DNA of 64,000 bases from G963665185 sp049723905 (GCF_049723905.1 NZ_JBJKFD010000001.1:2666001-2730000), one strand, 5' to 3'; positions 53,997 through 63,841 are shown, counted from the stretch's first letter. The notes: generated by a model from the sequence alone, not told the origin. Program-made: numbers and translations.

Positions 53997-54515
53997 ATGC
54001 ATTTATTCAGAGAAAATAAAATTTCTTTCCCTCCACACTCCACTTCCAATACTCCCCCCAAGGTCTTCAGGAAGGAAATCATCATATCGTGTTTTTTGTT
54101 GTTTTTGTTGCTCCCTGTCTGCATGGCCGAGGCCTCACAAACACGGAAAGCCGCCCCCCAAGGAAAATACTCCGCAACACCCGCCTCTGTTCCAGCAGCA
54201 GATGTTCAATGCGAAAAGCAGCTTCTGCAAAAGCTGCACGGCATCATAGATCCGGAATTGAACGTCAACATCGTGGACCTCGGCCTCGTCCGTAAAATAA
54301 CCTGCAGCAAGGCCGACAAAGTCAATACGGTAACCATCATCCTGACCACCCCTTTCTGCCCCTACATCAAGGGCATTGTTGCCGACATCAAAAAGGAATC
54401 CAAAAAAATCTCCCCCCATAGCAAGGCCACGGTCGTTGTAGATACCCGAACGCGCTGGAAACCGAGCATGATGTCTCCCAGTGCCTTGGAAAAAGTATGG
54501 GGAATAAAACAATGA
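53997..54515 (+). CDS. Exported DUF59/MIP18-type (metal-sulfur cluster assembly-like) protein
   Basis: Of 172 aa, residues 1-45 are unusual: a 20-residue leader, KVFRKE, a hydrophobic core IISCFLLFLLLPV, then MAEAS, a signal-peptide-like sequence. A DUF59 domain (~73-160) follows: LLQKLHGIIDPELNVNIVDLGLVRK with the conserved DPEL and DLGL, and TVTIILTTPFCPYIKGI with the conserved Cys. Known DUF59 members (SufT, MIP18/Cia2) act on Fe-S clusters in the cytosol, so a periplasmic or anchored version is odd. GAGGG precedes the ATG. Its stop overlaps the next start (ATGA). Confidence 0.75.
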   Translation: MHLFRENKISFPPHSTSNTPPKVFRKEIIISCFLLFLLLPVCMAEASQTRKAAPQGKYSATPASVPAADVQCEKQLLQKLHGIIDPELNVNIVDLGLVRKITCSKADKVNTVTIILTTPFCPYIKGIVADIKKESKKISPHSKATVVVDTRTRWKPSMMSPSALEKVWGIKQ

Positions 54516-55135
54516 TAGTGCAGGCCCTTTCTCTGGGCTTTTCAGCCGGGCTGTACTGTATGGTCAAATGCGTGCCCACGCTGGCACCGCTGCTGCTGAT
54601 TTCTCCGCAAAAAGGACTCAGGACCGGAGTGGGAATGGTTGGGGTCTTTCTGGCGGGGAGGCTCGTTACATACAGTCTGCTGGGCGCTCTGGCGGGGCTT
54701 GCCGGAAGTTATGGCGCCGAACTGCCGTACATGAACGCCGCTCTGGCGCTTTCGCAGGTGGTTCTGGGAGCCTTGCTGATGGTTCAGGCCTTTTACAGCT
54801 GCGCCCGAAAACACTGTCCGGGCAAACGCACGCTCTTCGGCACCAGAAGGACCGTGTTCTTCGCAGGCATTCTCAGCAGCGTCACGCTGTGCCCTCCCAT
54901 CCTTCTCGCCTTCAGCGTGGCAATGGAACACGGAGGAGCATGGCAGGGGCTTTTATTCTTTGTTTTGTTTTTCCTGGCGACCTCCATCTACGTTCTTCCG
55001 GTTTCTCTGGCCGCACTCAAATTGAACAACCGCCTTATGTCCACCGTGTCCAGGATGGCATGCGCAGTAACTGGGTTGTACTTCGCGTATCAAGGCGTCT
55101 CTATATTTCTATCGGAGCACTATGTTGTGTACTAA
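54512..55135 (+). CDS. SafE/DsbD-transmembrane-like (sulfite exporter TauE/SafE family) membrane protein
   Basis: The 207-aa protein has six membrane segments and a paired Cys pattern: GLYCMVKCVPTLAPLLL (C16, C20) in the first helix and SSVTLCPPILLAF in the fourth, which resembles the CcdA/DsbD electron-transfer core and the UreH-like SafE family. It could pass electrons or a sulfur/metal species across the membrane to the exported DUF59 protein. It begins inside the stop of that gene (ATGA) and ends 12 bp before the chemoreceptor gene. Confidence 0.75.
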   Translation: MIVQALSLGFSAGLYCMVKCVPTLAPLLLISPQKGLRTGVGMVGVFLAGRLVTYSLLGALAGLAGSYGAELPYMNAALALSQVVLGALLMVQAFYSCARKHCPGKRTLFGTRRTVFFAGILSSVTLCPPILLAFSVAMEHGGAWQGLLFFVLFFLATSIYVLPVSLAALKLNNRLMSTVSRMACAVTGLYFAYQGVSIFLSEHYVVY

Positions 55136-55147
55136 CAGGGAGATCTT

Positions 55148-57454
55148 ATGAAATTTCAGGCGCGTATTACCGCTGGAAATGTCGCAATGCTGTGCATGTT
55201 TCTTGTTGTATCCATCTATGTTTTTTCGGTTCTGAAAGATTTTGAAAGAATCGACTCTGCACAGACAAAAACAGTTGATCTCATTCAGGCAACGGGACGC
55301 CTGGAGAGCATCATGCATGAGATGGAAGCCAGCGTCCGCAACTACATGCTGACCGGCAAGGAAGAATACCTTACTCCCTACAAAACGCTTCAGGAAGAGT
55401 TCAATTCCCAGACTCAAAAAGCCATTGGGATAGGAACCGCCATAGACATGGAGACCAGCCCGCTCACCAAGGCCCAAGCCCTGATGCAGGACTGGTACAA
55501 GCAGGAAGCCGAACCCTCCATCATGGACAGGAAACGCCTGGACATGACGCCTGCGGAGCGGGCCAAACAGGCTGGGAAAAGCGCATCGGTAAAGGTGGAC
55601 CAGGTTTTGGACATCGGGTTCCTGCGCGAATTTCAGCGTCTTTTCACCAACATGTCTGGCATTGCCAACGTGGTGGTGGAAAAGGACGGCACTCCGGTCA
55701 AGCAGCAGTCCTTTGACGAATTCAGCAGTTTCTGTTTCGGCCTTATCCGTCCCACCAAGGAAGGCGCCGCCCGCTGCCAGAAGAACGACAGCCAGGGCGG
55801 AAAGCAGGCCATGGAAACCGGAAAGCCCAGCGTGTACACCTGCCATGCCGGGCTGGTGGATTTCGCTGTTCCCATCATTGTGGACGGGGTGCAGATAGGC
55901 TCCTGGCTGGGCGGGCAGGTACTGACGGAACAGCCGGACTTGGAACGCTTCCGGCAGATTGCCACCGAACTCAATATCGACCAGGCAGACATGTACGCGG
56001 CGGTTCAGCAAATTCCCGTACTCAAGCCGGAACATGTGCAGAGCGCGGCCGACTTTCTGCAACTTGTGGCCAACAGCCAATCCCAGGTGGGCAACACCAA
56101 CCTCATGTGGGACAAGGTTATCGCCCGTCTGGACTCCGGCGTGGGACAGCAGATTCTGCAAAATGCCGGGCAGGAAATCGCCCTCTTTGTTACCTCGCTC
56201 AAGGAAGTGCGCATGCAGGACCAGGCAGACATGAGCGCCTCCCTGCGCAACCTGCGCATGCTGCTGTGGGTTGGGCTTGCCATCTTCCTCGGGGTGACCG
56301 TTCTGGTTCTGACCATCAACAAGAAGACCATCGGCACCCAGATAGGCGGCGACCCCAAGGCCATTGCCGAAATTGCCAACAGGATAGCGTCCGGCGACGA
56401 CACCCTGCGCTTTGACGGTGAGGACAAGGCCCAGGGCATCTATCTGGCCATCATCAAGCTGCACCGCCAATTGCAGAAAACCTTTGCCGACATGAAGGCC
56501 GAACACGAAAACGCCAAGCAGCGCGCACAGGCCGCACAGGAAGCAAAGACCGAGGCGGACAATGCACGGCGCGAGGCGGAACAGGCCAAACGGGACGGCA
56601 TGCTTGCCGCGGCAGACACGGTGGAGGACATTGTGCTGCGCGTTTCCTCGGCTGCGCAGGAATTGTCCAGACAGGTGGATGAAGCGGCCAAGGGCGCGGC
56701 CGCGCAGCAGGAACACGCCACGGGCACGGCAGTGGCAATGAATGAAATGAACGCCACGGTTGCGGAAGTGGCCCGCAACGCATCCGCCGCCGCCTCGGAC
56801 GCAGAGAACGCCCGCGAAAAGGCGACCTCGGGCAACAACACCGTCATAGAGGTCGAATCCGTCATCAAGGCCATCAACACCCAGTTCGGCATTCAGGAAC
56901 AGGAATTGAACGGATTGAGCGAGCAGGTCTCGGGCATTGAATCCATTATGAACGTCATCTCCGATATTGCGGACCAGACCAACCTGCTGGCCCTCAACGC
57001 AGCCATTGAAGCGGCCCGCGCAGGAGATGCCGGACGCGGCTTTGCCGTGGTGGCCGACGAAGTGCGCAAGCTGGCGGAAAAAACCATGCACGCCACATCG
57101 GAAGTAACCACCGCGGTGACCGCCATTACCGAGGCAACCGCCAAGAACGTCAACCACATGCACCTGACACGGCAGGAAGTGGAGAAATCCATTTCCATGG
57201 CAACCACGGCCAGAGAGGTTTTGCAGGACATCGTCTCCATTTCGGACCAAAACTTCTCCCAGGCGCAAAACATAGCCACGGCATCGGAACAGCAGGCCCA
57301 GAGCTCCGAGGAGATTTCCCAGTCCATAGAACTGGTGAATACCACCTCGCAGCAGACCGCGAGCGCCATGTCCGAGGCCACGCAGGCGGTGGCCGAACTT
57401 GCCAAACTGTCTGTGGAGCTTGAAAATCTGGTTGTGGAAATGAAATCGGCATAA
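55148..57454 (+). CDS. Methyl-accepting chemotaxis protein with PocR-type sensor domain
   Basis: In the 768-aa protein, a first membrane helix (7-28) is followed by a periplasmic part with a PocR-like ligand-binding domain (~150-345). The latter contains the three-Cys pattern FCFGL (C196), ARCQKND (C210) and TCHAGL (C232), then VDFAVPIIVDGVQIGSWLGGQV. A second membrane helix lies at ~368-390, then a linker and a signalling domain (~480-768) with DIADQTNLLALNAAIEAARA and RGFAVVADEVRKLAE. The Cys set is conserved in PocR and suggests redox, thiol or metal sensing. It is the third gene of the DUF59-SafE operon. Confidence 0.88.
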   Translation: MKFQARITAGNVAMLCMFLVVSIYVFSVLKDFERIDSAQTKTVDLIQATGRLESIMHEMEASVRNYMLTGKEEYLTPYKTLQEEFNSQTQKAIGIGTAIDMETSPLTKAQALMQDWYKQEAEPSIMDRKRLDMTPAERAKQAGKSASVKVDQVLDIGFLREFQRLFTNMSGIANVVVEKDGTPVKQQSFDEFSSFCFGLIRPTKEGAARCQKNDSQGGKQAMETGKPSVYTCHAGLVDFAVPIIVDGVQIGSWLGGQVLTEQPDLERFRQIATELNIDQADMYAAVQQIPVLKPEHVQSAADFLQLVANSQSQVGNTNLMWDKVIARLDSGVGQQILQNAGQEIALFVTSLKEVRMQDQADMSASLRNLRMLLWVGLAIFLGVTVLVLTINKKTIGTQIGGDPKAIAEIANRIASGDDTLRFDGEDKAQGIYLAIIKLHRQLQKTFADMKAEHENAKQRAQAAQEAKTEADNARREAEQAKRDGMLAAADTVEDIVLRVSSAAQELSRQVDEAAKGAAAQQEHATGTAVAMNEMNATVAEVARNASAAASDAENAREKATSGNNTVIEVESVIKAINTQFGIQEQELNGLSEQVSGIESIMNVISDIADQTNLLALNAAIEAARAGDAGRGFAVVADEVRKLAEKTMHATSEVTTAVTAITEATAKNVNHMHLTRQEVEKSISMATTAREVLQDIVSISDQNFSQAQNIATASEQQAQSSEEISQSIELVNTTSQQTASAMSEATQAVAELAKLSVELENLVVEMKSA

Positions 57455-57461
57455 CAGCGGT

Positions 57462-57494
57462 GCGGGCCGGGTTCACCCCACGAATCCGGCCCGC
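57462..57494. terminator. Hairpin after the chemoreceptor gene
   Basis: A 9-bp stem (GCGGGCCGG with CCGGCCCGC) around a 15-nt loop lies 8 bp after the stop and has no T run. It lies between the convergent chemoreceptor and acetyltransferase genes. Confidence 0.4.
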
Positions 57495-57547
57495 CCGATT
57501 AAAATGCGGATGGTTTCAGCCTTGCCGGGCTCCATGCCGAATGCCAA

Positions 57548-58111
57548 CTAGCCGCCAAAGGATGGATGCGCGGTGATTTTCCCCACGGGAGCCTCCACCC
57601 CGAAAGCAAGGGCCAGCACGTAGCAGGCAGGGACACCCTCGTAGATCAACCCTTCCGGGTGGACAAAACCGAACCGGCCATAAAAACGGGAATCGCCCAC
57701 CAGAACGACGCCCTGCGCTCCCTGCTCGCGCATCTGCTCCAGCGCTTCCCGTACAAGGGCCGAGCCAATGCCCCGCCCCTGCAGCCGGGGCAGCACCCCC
57801 ACCGGCCCCAACAGGTACCAGCCCTGGGCTGCTTCACCCACCTGGGCGGGCGACAGGGCAATATGCGCCACAGGACCGGCCTTTTCACCACTCTCGACCA
57901 ACTCATTGCTCTCGATCAACTCGTCATTTTCTAGCGCATCACTTTCCACCACCAGGGAAAGGGACAAGGCCCCGGCAGCCCGCAAGCGGACCACGATGTC
58001 GGGCTCGCCCGGTTCGCTCCCCGGAGCATGTTGGGGATGATCCTTGAATGCCTGATAATGTATGGTGGAAATAGCGGAGATATCCGCTGGAATTTCATTT
58101 CTGATGCGCAT
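57548..58111 (-). CDS. GNAT-family N-acetyltransferase (YhbS-like)
   Basis: The 187-aa protein starts MRIRNEIPADISAISTIHYQAF, a typical GNAT N-terminus. It has the acetyl-CoA-binding loop LLGPVGVLPRLQGRGIGSALV (RGRGIG-type motif), then VVLVGDSRFYGRFGFVHPEG, which places it near the YhbS-type acetyltransferases. A Ser/Glu-rich insertion (SDALENDELIESNELVESGEK, about residues 59-79) interrupts the fold and consists of near-repeats of ENDELIES / SNELVES. ATG 58111 has GGAG upstream; an in-frame extension upstream is not needed. Downstream of the large hybrid kinase, probably separate. Confidence 0.85.
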   Translation of the reverse strand: MRIRNEIPADISAISTIHYQAFKDHPQHAPGSEPGEPDIVVRLRAAGALSLSLVVESDALENDELIESNELVESGEKAGPVAHIALSPAQVGEAAQGWYLLGPVGVLPRLQGRGIGSALVREALEQMREQGAQGVVLVGDSRFYGRFGFVHPEGLIYEGVPACYVLALAFGVEAPVGKITAHPSFGG

Positions 58112-58293
58112 CAAAAAGCTCCTTCGGCAGGCACCAGGCCAGCCGTGAAACAGGAAAAATGAGTAGTATGATTCGTGCTGGAGCCAGCAGGAAGAGTGGT
58201 TGCCAATTCGCCGACAACGGTGGAAACAACGCCCGCAGCAACACCTGCGTCGCCCCGGCATATAAATAGATTAGGCCAGCCCTGGCAAATAAA

Positions 58294-61281
58294 TCAGGCC
58301 AGCCCCCGCACCACATACGAAGTCCGCTTCAGGACTTTGCGCACGTTGTGGACATGTTCCTCAATGCCGGCAAGATCCTCTTGCGCGCTGGCCTGCTCCA
58401 GGTCCATGGCTGCCAGGCGGAGGTCAATGGCCGAAACATTGCCAGCAGCCCCTTTAAGGGCATGGGCGTAATTGCGCAATCCATCAAAATCCGAGGCGTC
58501 CCGGAATTTCTGTACATCCTGGTCGAAACTCTCATAGTTGGCCACAAATTCCTTGAGGATATCGTAGTACAGTGGCCAGTTTCCGGCCAGACGTTCCATC
58601 CCGTCTTCCACGTCGAACCCATCCAGGCTTTTGGGAGGTTCCATCCGGGCGTCCCCTTCTTCGTTGCTTTCCGCCTCGTCCGGGGCATTCCCGGTTTCCT
58701 CGGGCACCTTTGGTTGGTCCATTATATCCAACGACGCCGCACGGCTGGAAACCTTTGGCGGAGTTGTTCCGCCAGCCAGGACACTTCCTGCTCCAACCAA
58801 CTTCGGCCCGGCCGGTTCATTGGTTCCCGGTGCCAGCCCCAGAGAGTTGCGGATGGCCCGGAACAACTGCTCGGAATTGATGGGTTTGCTCACATAGTCG
58901 TTCATGCCCGCTTCAATGCAGGCCCTGCGGTCGTCCTCCATGGCATGGGCGGTCATGGCGATGATGGGAAGATCGGTCATATCCAGATCGTCGCGAATAC
59001 GATGGGTGGCTGTAATGCCGTCCATGATGGGCATTTGCAGGTCCATGAGCACCACATCGAAATGTTCTTTCTTCAGCAGTTCAAGCGCTTCCCGGCCGTT
59101 GTCGGCCATGCGGGTGGTCATCCCGGCCATGCTCAGGATTTCTCCGGCCACACGCCGGTTTACGGCATTATCTTCCACCAACAGCACCGACACGCCATCC
59201 AACTGGCTCCGGTCGAACACGGTACCCAATTTCTCCTTTGCATCCTGTCCCGGCACGACCAGCCCGCCGGTTTCCATTACGGCCGCAAAAAGCACGGACT
59301 TGCGAAGCGGCTTTTTGACCAGTCCCCGCACACCCGCCTTGCGCAGCCCGGAAGGCTTCAGCTGGCTGCTGTAGGCGGTCATAAGCAGAACCGGGATATG
59401 CTTGTAGCGTGGGTCGTTGGTGATGCGCCTGCAGGCTTCCACGCCATCCACATTAGGCAGCCGCCAATCCATGAAAACCATTGAAAAACTGTTCTCCGGC
59501 TGCTCGTCCAGGGTTTGGAGCCCTTCTTCCGCGCTTGTCGCACCCACGACTTCCAGGCCGAAGCTTGAAAGCATGCGGGCAGCCACGCGCAGGCTGATGG
59601 AGTTGTCCTCCACCAGCAGGACCTTGGAACCAGCCAGAGGCGGCGGCAGGACCAGCTCGGCCTGGCTGGGAGGAGCTTTGGGGTCGAGGGGAAATTTCAG
59701 ATTGAATGTAAAGGTGCTGCCCACTCCCGCCGTGCTCTCTACACCAATCTCGCCATCCATAAGGGTGACCAGCCTGCGGCAGATGGCCAGCCCCAGTCCG
59801 GTGCCTCCAAATCTGCGGGTGGTGGAGCCGTCGGCCTGGGTAAAGGCCTGAAACAGACTGCTCAACTTGTCTTCGGGGATGCCGATGCCGGAATCCTGGA
59901 TGGAAAAGGTCAGTGGCACTATGTTGCCCACAGGACGCCCACCGCTCACTGCCAGGACGATTTCGCCCTTGGACGTGAACTTGAAGGCATTGGAAAGCAG
60001 ATTGAGCAAGACCTGCCGCAGGCGCAGGGGGTCGCCGATAAGATGGTCGGGGACCTCCGGGCCGATATCCACGACAAAATCCAGCCCCAGACCGCCCGCA
60101 CTCTCGGAATACATGTCCGTGGCTTCGTTGATCAGATCGTGCAGGGAAAAGGGAATCTGCTCCACGGCCATTTCCCCGGCCTCGATCTTGGAAAAGTCCA
60201 GAATATCGTTGAGCAGGCCAAGCAGCGAGGTGGCGGAGTTCTTGATGATTCCCACGAACTCGTCCTGGCGTTCATCCAGGCTGGTGCTGCGGAAAAGCTC
60301 CGCCACACCAAGGATGGCGTTCATGGGCGTGCGTATCTCGTGGCTGATGTTGGCCAGAAATTCACTTTTGGCCCGGTTGGCCTTCTCCGCCATGCGGCTG
60401 GCCTGGGCAAGCTCCTCGTTCACCGATTTCAAACGGCTGTTGGAATCGACCAGCTCCCGCGTACGCTGGGCCACCTGCTCTTCCAGGGAGATGGAATAGC
60501 GTTTGAGCTGGAGGTTGCGCTCCTCCACCATGTGCAGCGTCTTATTGATATTGTCCGTAAGTTCGCCGATTTCGTCATTGTTCCACTTGGTGGCGCGCAA
60601 CGAGTAATCCTTGCGCCGCGACACACTGGAAACAACATAGGTGAGCTGGCGGATGGGGTTGATGAGCAGGGATTTCATAAACCCGTAGATGCACAGCACC
60701 AGCAGCCCTTCCATAAGAATTGTACGCAGGGCGGTCATCAGCAGGGACTTGCCCAGTTCCTCCTGAATAAAACGCTTGGTCATAAGCACGGTGAGCGTTC
60801 CCAGGTTATGCCCGCTCATGGTCATCTCCTGGCCCCGGCTGATGAGATTGGTGCCAGGCTCGCCGTTATAGGGAACGATGTCCCAATTGGCGTCGCGCAT
60901 GAAACCGGTAAACACACTGCCGTCGCGCTCGGTGATGTACAGGGCGTAGATGCGCTTGTCCTCCATCTCCGTAGCCATGATGCCTTCTATGGTCTCAAGG
61001 TCCACGTTCCAGACGGGGGTGAGCAGCATCTTGGACAGCCCGGTGCTGATTATGGTGGCGGAGTCGTTGATGTCCCGCAGCATCTGATGTTTGATGGCCT
61101 GGTAATCGTAGATGCCGAAGGCAAGAAAAATAAGGGTGGAAATAGCAATGGTCAGCAGGCTCACCTTTGTGTTGATGCCTGCATTGAAAAAACGTCGCCA
61201 GATACGAACAGGCAGCGATGCCTTCGCTTTTTCCGGATGACGAGTGGATTTTCTGCCTGAGGGGTGCTTCGAAGTGTTCAT
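58294..61281 (-). CDS. Hybrid sensor histidine kinase with two receivers and Hpt domain
   Basis: The 995-aa protein has a basic N-terminus, membrane helices at 38-57 and ~185-205 with a ~125-residue periplasmic region between them, HAMP (~205-260), coiled coil, HisKA with H314 in NISHEIRTPM, HATPase with GGTGLGLAI, two receivers (MVFMDWRLPNVDG and VVLMDLQMPIMDG), a linker with a Pro/Glu-rich stretch, and a C-terminal Hpt with AHALKGAAGNV. It thus carries a full phosphorelay. ATG 61281 is chosen over an in-frame ATG 16 codons upstream. No partner regulator adjoins it. Confidence 0.9.
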   Translation of the reverse strand: MNTSKHPSGRKSTRHPEKAKASLPVRIWRRFFNAGINTKVSLLTIAISTLIFLAFGIYDYQAIKHQMLRDINDSATIISTGLSKMLLTPVWNVDLETIEGIMATEMEDKRIYALYITERDGSVFTGFMRDANWDIVPYNGEPGTNLISRGQEMTMSGHNLGTLTVLMTKRFIQEELGKSLLMTALRTILMEGLLVLCIYGFMKSLLINPIRQLTYVVSSVSRRKDYSLRATKWNNDEIGELTDNINKTLHMVEERNLQLKRYSISLEEQVAQRTRELVDSNSRLKSVNEELAQASRMAEKANRAKSEFLANISHEIRTPMNAILGVAELFRSTSLDERQDEFVGIIKNSATSLLGLLNDILDFSKIEAGEMAVEQIPFSLHDLINEATDMYSESAGGLGLDFVVDIGPEVPDHLIGDPLRLRQVLLNLLSNAFKFTSKGEIVLAVSGGRPVGNIVPLTFSIQDSGIGIPEDKLSSLFQAFTQADGSTTRRFGGTGLGLAICRRLVTLMDGEIGVESTAGVGSTFTFNLKFPLDPKAPPSQAELVLPPPLAGSKVLLVEDNSISLRVAARMLSSFGLEVVGATSAEEGLQTLDEQPENSFSMVFMDWRLPNVDGVEACRRITNDPRYKHIPVLLMTAYSSQLKPSGLRKAGVRGLVKKPLRKSVLFAAVMETGGLVVPGQDAKEKLGTVFDRSQLDGVSVLLVEDNAVNRRVAGEILSMAGMTTRMADNGREALELLKKEHFDVVLMDLQMPIMDGITATHRIRDDLDMTDLPIIAMTAHAMEDDRRACIEAGMNDYVSKPINSEQLFRAIRNSLGLAPGTNEPAGPKLVGAGSVLAGGTTPPKVSSRAASLDIMDQPKVPEETGNAPDEAESNEEGDARMEPPKSLDGFDVEDGMERLAGNWPLYYDILKEFVANYESFDQDVQKFRDASDFDGLRNYAHALKGAAGNVSAIDLRLAAMDLEQASAQEDLAGIEEHVHNVRKVLKRTSYVVRGLA

Positions 61282-61490
61282 AGTGACAACCTTATCTGAC
61301 GGGCCCGGAGCCAGGGGCGATTCCCTCAATACTTTTTCTATGTGTCCTTACACTATATTCCCCCGTTACGGTAATGATAAAATTCGCTTTCAGCCCAGCG
61401 CCTTGTCCACTGCGCACAATGATAATTTGCAGCGGTTTATCCCTTTTCCGGGTATTGTCGAGGCACCGCATCTGAGGGTATGACACGCGC

Positions 61491-63206
61491 ATGAACATCG
61501 CACTACTCCAGCTCAATCCCCTTGTCGGCGACCTGCGCGGCAATGCCGAACTCGTCCTTGAAGCCGTGCGGCAGGCTGCACAACGCGGCGCAGACCTCTG
61601 TATTACGCCCGAAATGGTACTGACCGGTTACCCGGCCCGCGACCTGCTGCTGTATGAAGCCTTTATCCGCAAATGCGACCAGGTCGCCCAAGACCTGGCC
61701 CGGGCCATCCATGACGAGATGCCGGACGGCCCGGCCCTGCTACTGGGCTCCGTGGCCTTTGCCGGAAGCCGTGGTTGCGCGGAAAACAACGGCGACTCCG
61801 CCCTCTCCGCCCCTGGCAAGCCTCTGCACAATGCCTTGCTCCTGCTGCGCAACGGCCGGGTGGAACGGGTTTTCGGCAAAACCCTGCTGCCCGCGTACGA
61901 TGTTTTTGACGAAGAGCGGTACTTTGAACCCTTTCCCGAACCCGGCGTCTTCGATCTCAATGGGACGCGCATCGGTGTAAGCATCTGCGAGGATATCTGG
62001 AACGACAAGGAATTCTGGCAGGCGCAGAACTACGCCGTGGACCCGGTGGACGCTCTGATGCGCCAGAACCCGGACATACTGGTCAATGCCTCGGCCAGCC
62101 CTTTCTGCGTAGGAAAGCAGGCCGTCCGCGAACAGATGCTCTCCAGCATTGCCGCACGCCGCGGCGTACCCCTTGTCTATGTGAACCAGTGCGGTGGCAA
62201 CGACGAACTCATTTTCGACGGACGCAGCTCGGTATTTGCCGCCGATGGCACCCTTACAGCCAGGGCCTGCGCTTTTGAAAACGACCTGCTGTGCGTGGAC
62301 GTGGCAGCGGACAAAAACGCACCGGCACCGGCACCGGCCCAGGCCGGGTCCATTGCGGACGACGATTTTTCAGCGGAAAGTGAAATCTGGCGCGCCCTGG
62401 TGACCGGCACCAGGGACTATGTGCGCAAAAGCGGTTTTTCCAAGGCCGTGGTCGGGCTTTCGGGCGGCATAGATTCCGCCCTTACCGCGGCGGTGGCAGC
62501 CCATGCCCTGGGTGCTTCCAACGTAACCGGCGTGCTCATGCCCTCGCCCTATTCCAGCCAGGGCAGCCTGGACGACGCCTACGCCCTGGTCAACAACCTG
62601 GGCATCCAATCCTTCACCCTGCCCATAGCCCCGCTCATGCAGGGGTTCGAACAGGTTCTGGCAGAACCTTTTGCCGGACGCGACCCCGACGTGACCGAAG
62701 AAAACATCCAGTCCCGCATCCGGGGCAACCTGCTTATGGCCATGTCCAACAAACACGGCTCCCTGCTCCTGACCACGGGCAACAAGAGCGAGCTTTCCGT
62801 GGGCTACTGCACCATATACGGCGACATGTGCGGCGCGCTGGGCGTTATCGCGGACGTGCCCAAGACCATGGTCTTTTCCCTGTGCCGCTGGCTGAACAGC
62901 ACCATGGGCCCGCATATTCCCGAGGCCACCATCAGCAAGCCGCCGTCGGCCGAACTGCGTCCGGACCAAAAGGACCAGGACAGCCTGCCCGACTACGACA
63001 CCCTGGACGCCGTCCTGCACCTGTTCATCGAAAAGAAACAGAGCCGGGACGAAATCGTGGCTGCCGGACACGCTCCCCAGATTGTGGACCGCGTGCTCGG
63101 GCTGGTCAAACGGGCCGAATTCAAGCGCCGCCAGGCTCCTCCCGGACTGAAGACCACATCCAGGGCCTTTGGCACGGGTTGGCGCATGCCCCTGGCCTGC
63201 AAATAG
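61491..63206 (+). CDS. nadE: Glutamine-dependent NAD+ synthetase
   Basis: The 571-aa protein has an N-terminal nitrilase-type glutaminase domain (1-~270) with catalytic Glu in TPEMVLTGYP, Lys in VFGKTLLPAYDVF and Cys in VSICEDIW, then an ammonia-using synthetase domain with the ATP pyrophosphatase loop LSGGIDSAL (~320) and LLTTGNKSELSVGYCTIYG. It converts nicotinic acid adenine dinucleotide to NAD+ with glutamine as nitrogen donor. The gene is divergent from the hybrid kinase and ends before a dispersed repeat. Confidence 0.95.
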   Translation: MNIALLQLNPLVGDLRGNAELVLEAVRQAAQRGADLCITPEMVLTGYPARDLLLYEAFIRKCDQVAQDLARAIHDEMPDGPALLLGSVAFAGSRGCAENNGDSALSAPGKPLHNALLLLRNGRVERVFGKTLLPAYDVFDEERYFEPFPEPGVFDLNGTRIGVSICEDIWNDKEFWQAQNYAVDPVDALMRQNPDILVNASASPFCVGKQAVREQMLSSIAARRGVPLVYVNQCGGNDELIFDGRSSVFAADGTLTARACAFENDLLCVDVAADKNAPAPAPAQAGSIADDDFSAESEIWRALVTGTRDYVRKSGFSKAVVGLSGGIDSALTAAVAAHALGASNVTGVLMPSPYSSQGSLDDAYALVNNLGIQSFTLPIAPLMQGFEQVLAEPFAGRDPDVTEENIQSRIRGNLLMAMSNKHGSLLLTTGNKSELSVGYCTIYGDMCGALGVIADVPKTMVFSLCRWLNSTMGPHIPEATISKPPSAELRPDQKDQDSLPDYDTLDAVLHLFIEKKQSRDEIVAAGHAPQIVDRVLGLVKRAEFKRRQAPPGLKTTSRAFGTGWRMPLACK

Positions 63207-63309
63207 CCTCAGCGTAGCTTCATACAGCGCGCAAAAGGAAGCACGCCGCAGAATGCACCCCAAAAAGCGAAGGACGGAGGACTCAGATTGATTACAAAGT
63301 CCAATCTGG

Positions 63310-63445
63310 CAGGCTGCTCAAAAAGGTACGAGAGCCACAAGACTCACCGTCGTAAAAAAAACTCAAGACCGACGCGTATTTTCAGATACGCGAGGGTTTG
63401 AGTTTTTTGAAACAACGACGCTATCGTGCCTTTGTCAGCAGTCTG
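63310..63445 (-). repeat. MITE-like dispersed repeat, copy C (inverted)
   Basis: Reverse complement reads CAGACTGCTGACAAAGGCACGATAGCGTCGTTG..., closely matching copy B (40761-40885) through AACTCAAACCCTCGCGTAT and ATACGCGTC to GTACCTTTTTGAGCAGCCTG. It lies 103 bp after the nadE stop and 12 bp after (minus strand) the next small gene, so it separates convergent genes. Confidence 0.8.
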
Positions 63446-63457
63446 AGGATGAATGCC

Positions 63458-63655
63458 TCAGGATTCCGGCTGTTCCTCGGGAAAGGGCTTGTCGCTGTAC
63501 CTGGCCCAGACTTCGGGCGTAACGTCGAGGGTCCTGAGCAGTTCTTCGATGGGTCGGCCTTCGCTCTTCCACCATTTGCAGGTGTTGTCGACGCATTCTC
63601 CGGGGATGACAAGCGTTCCATCTTCGGCGATATATGGTGTATCCTTTGTACTCAT
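63458..63655 (-). CDS. Small protein of unknown function (65 aa)
   Basis: The chosen ATG (63655) has AAGGAG 11 nt upstream on the minus strand, and a longer in-frame extension upstream is unlikely (low-complexity, poor codon use). The protein (MSTKDTPYIAEDGTLVIPGE, then CVDNTCKWWKSEGRPIEEL) is acidic and has two Cys near WW; it resembles small unannotated bacterial proteins. No function can be given. Confidence 0.6.
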   Translation of the reverse strand: MSTKDTPYIAEDGTLVIPGECVDNTCKWWKSEGRPIEELLRTLDVTPEVWARYSDKPFPEEQPES

Positions 63656-63841
63656 GGAAGTAAGATCTCCTTGTTGGCGATAATGCGGGGCAGACTGTAT
63701 GCCCTTTTGCTCCGGGATTCCACCGTGCTTTCCCCCTGCACCCCGCGCATGGACCGGCACCACACCGCGCCGCCAGGCAACACCGCCTATGCCCGACACT
63801 GTCTCACGTAAAACCGCCTCACGCAGCACCGGAGGAGATGG

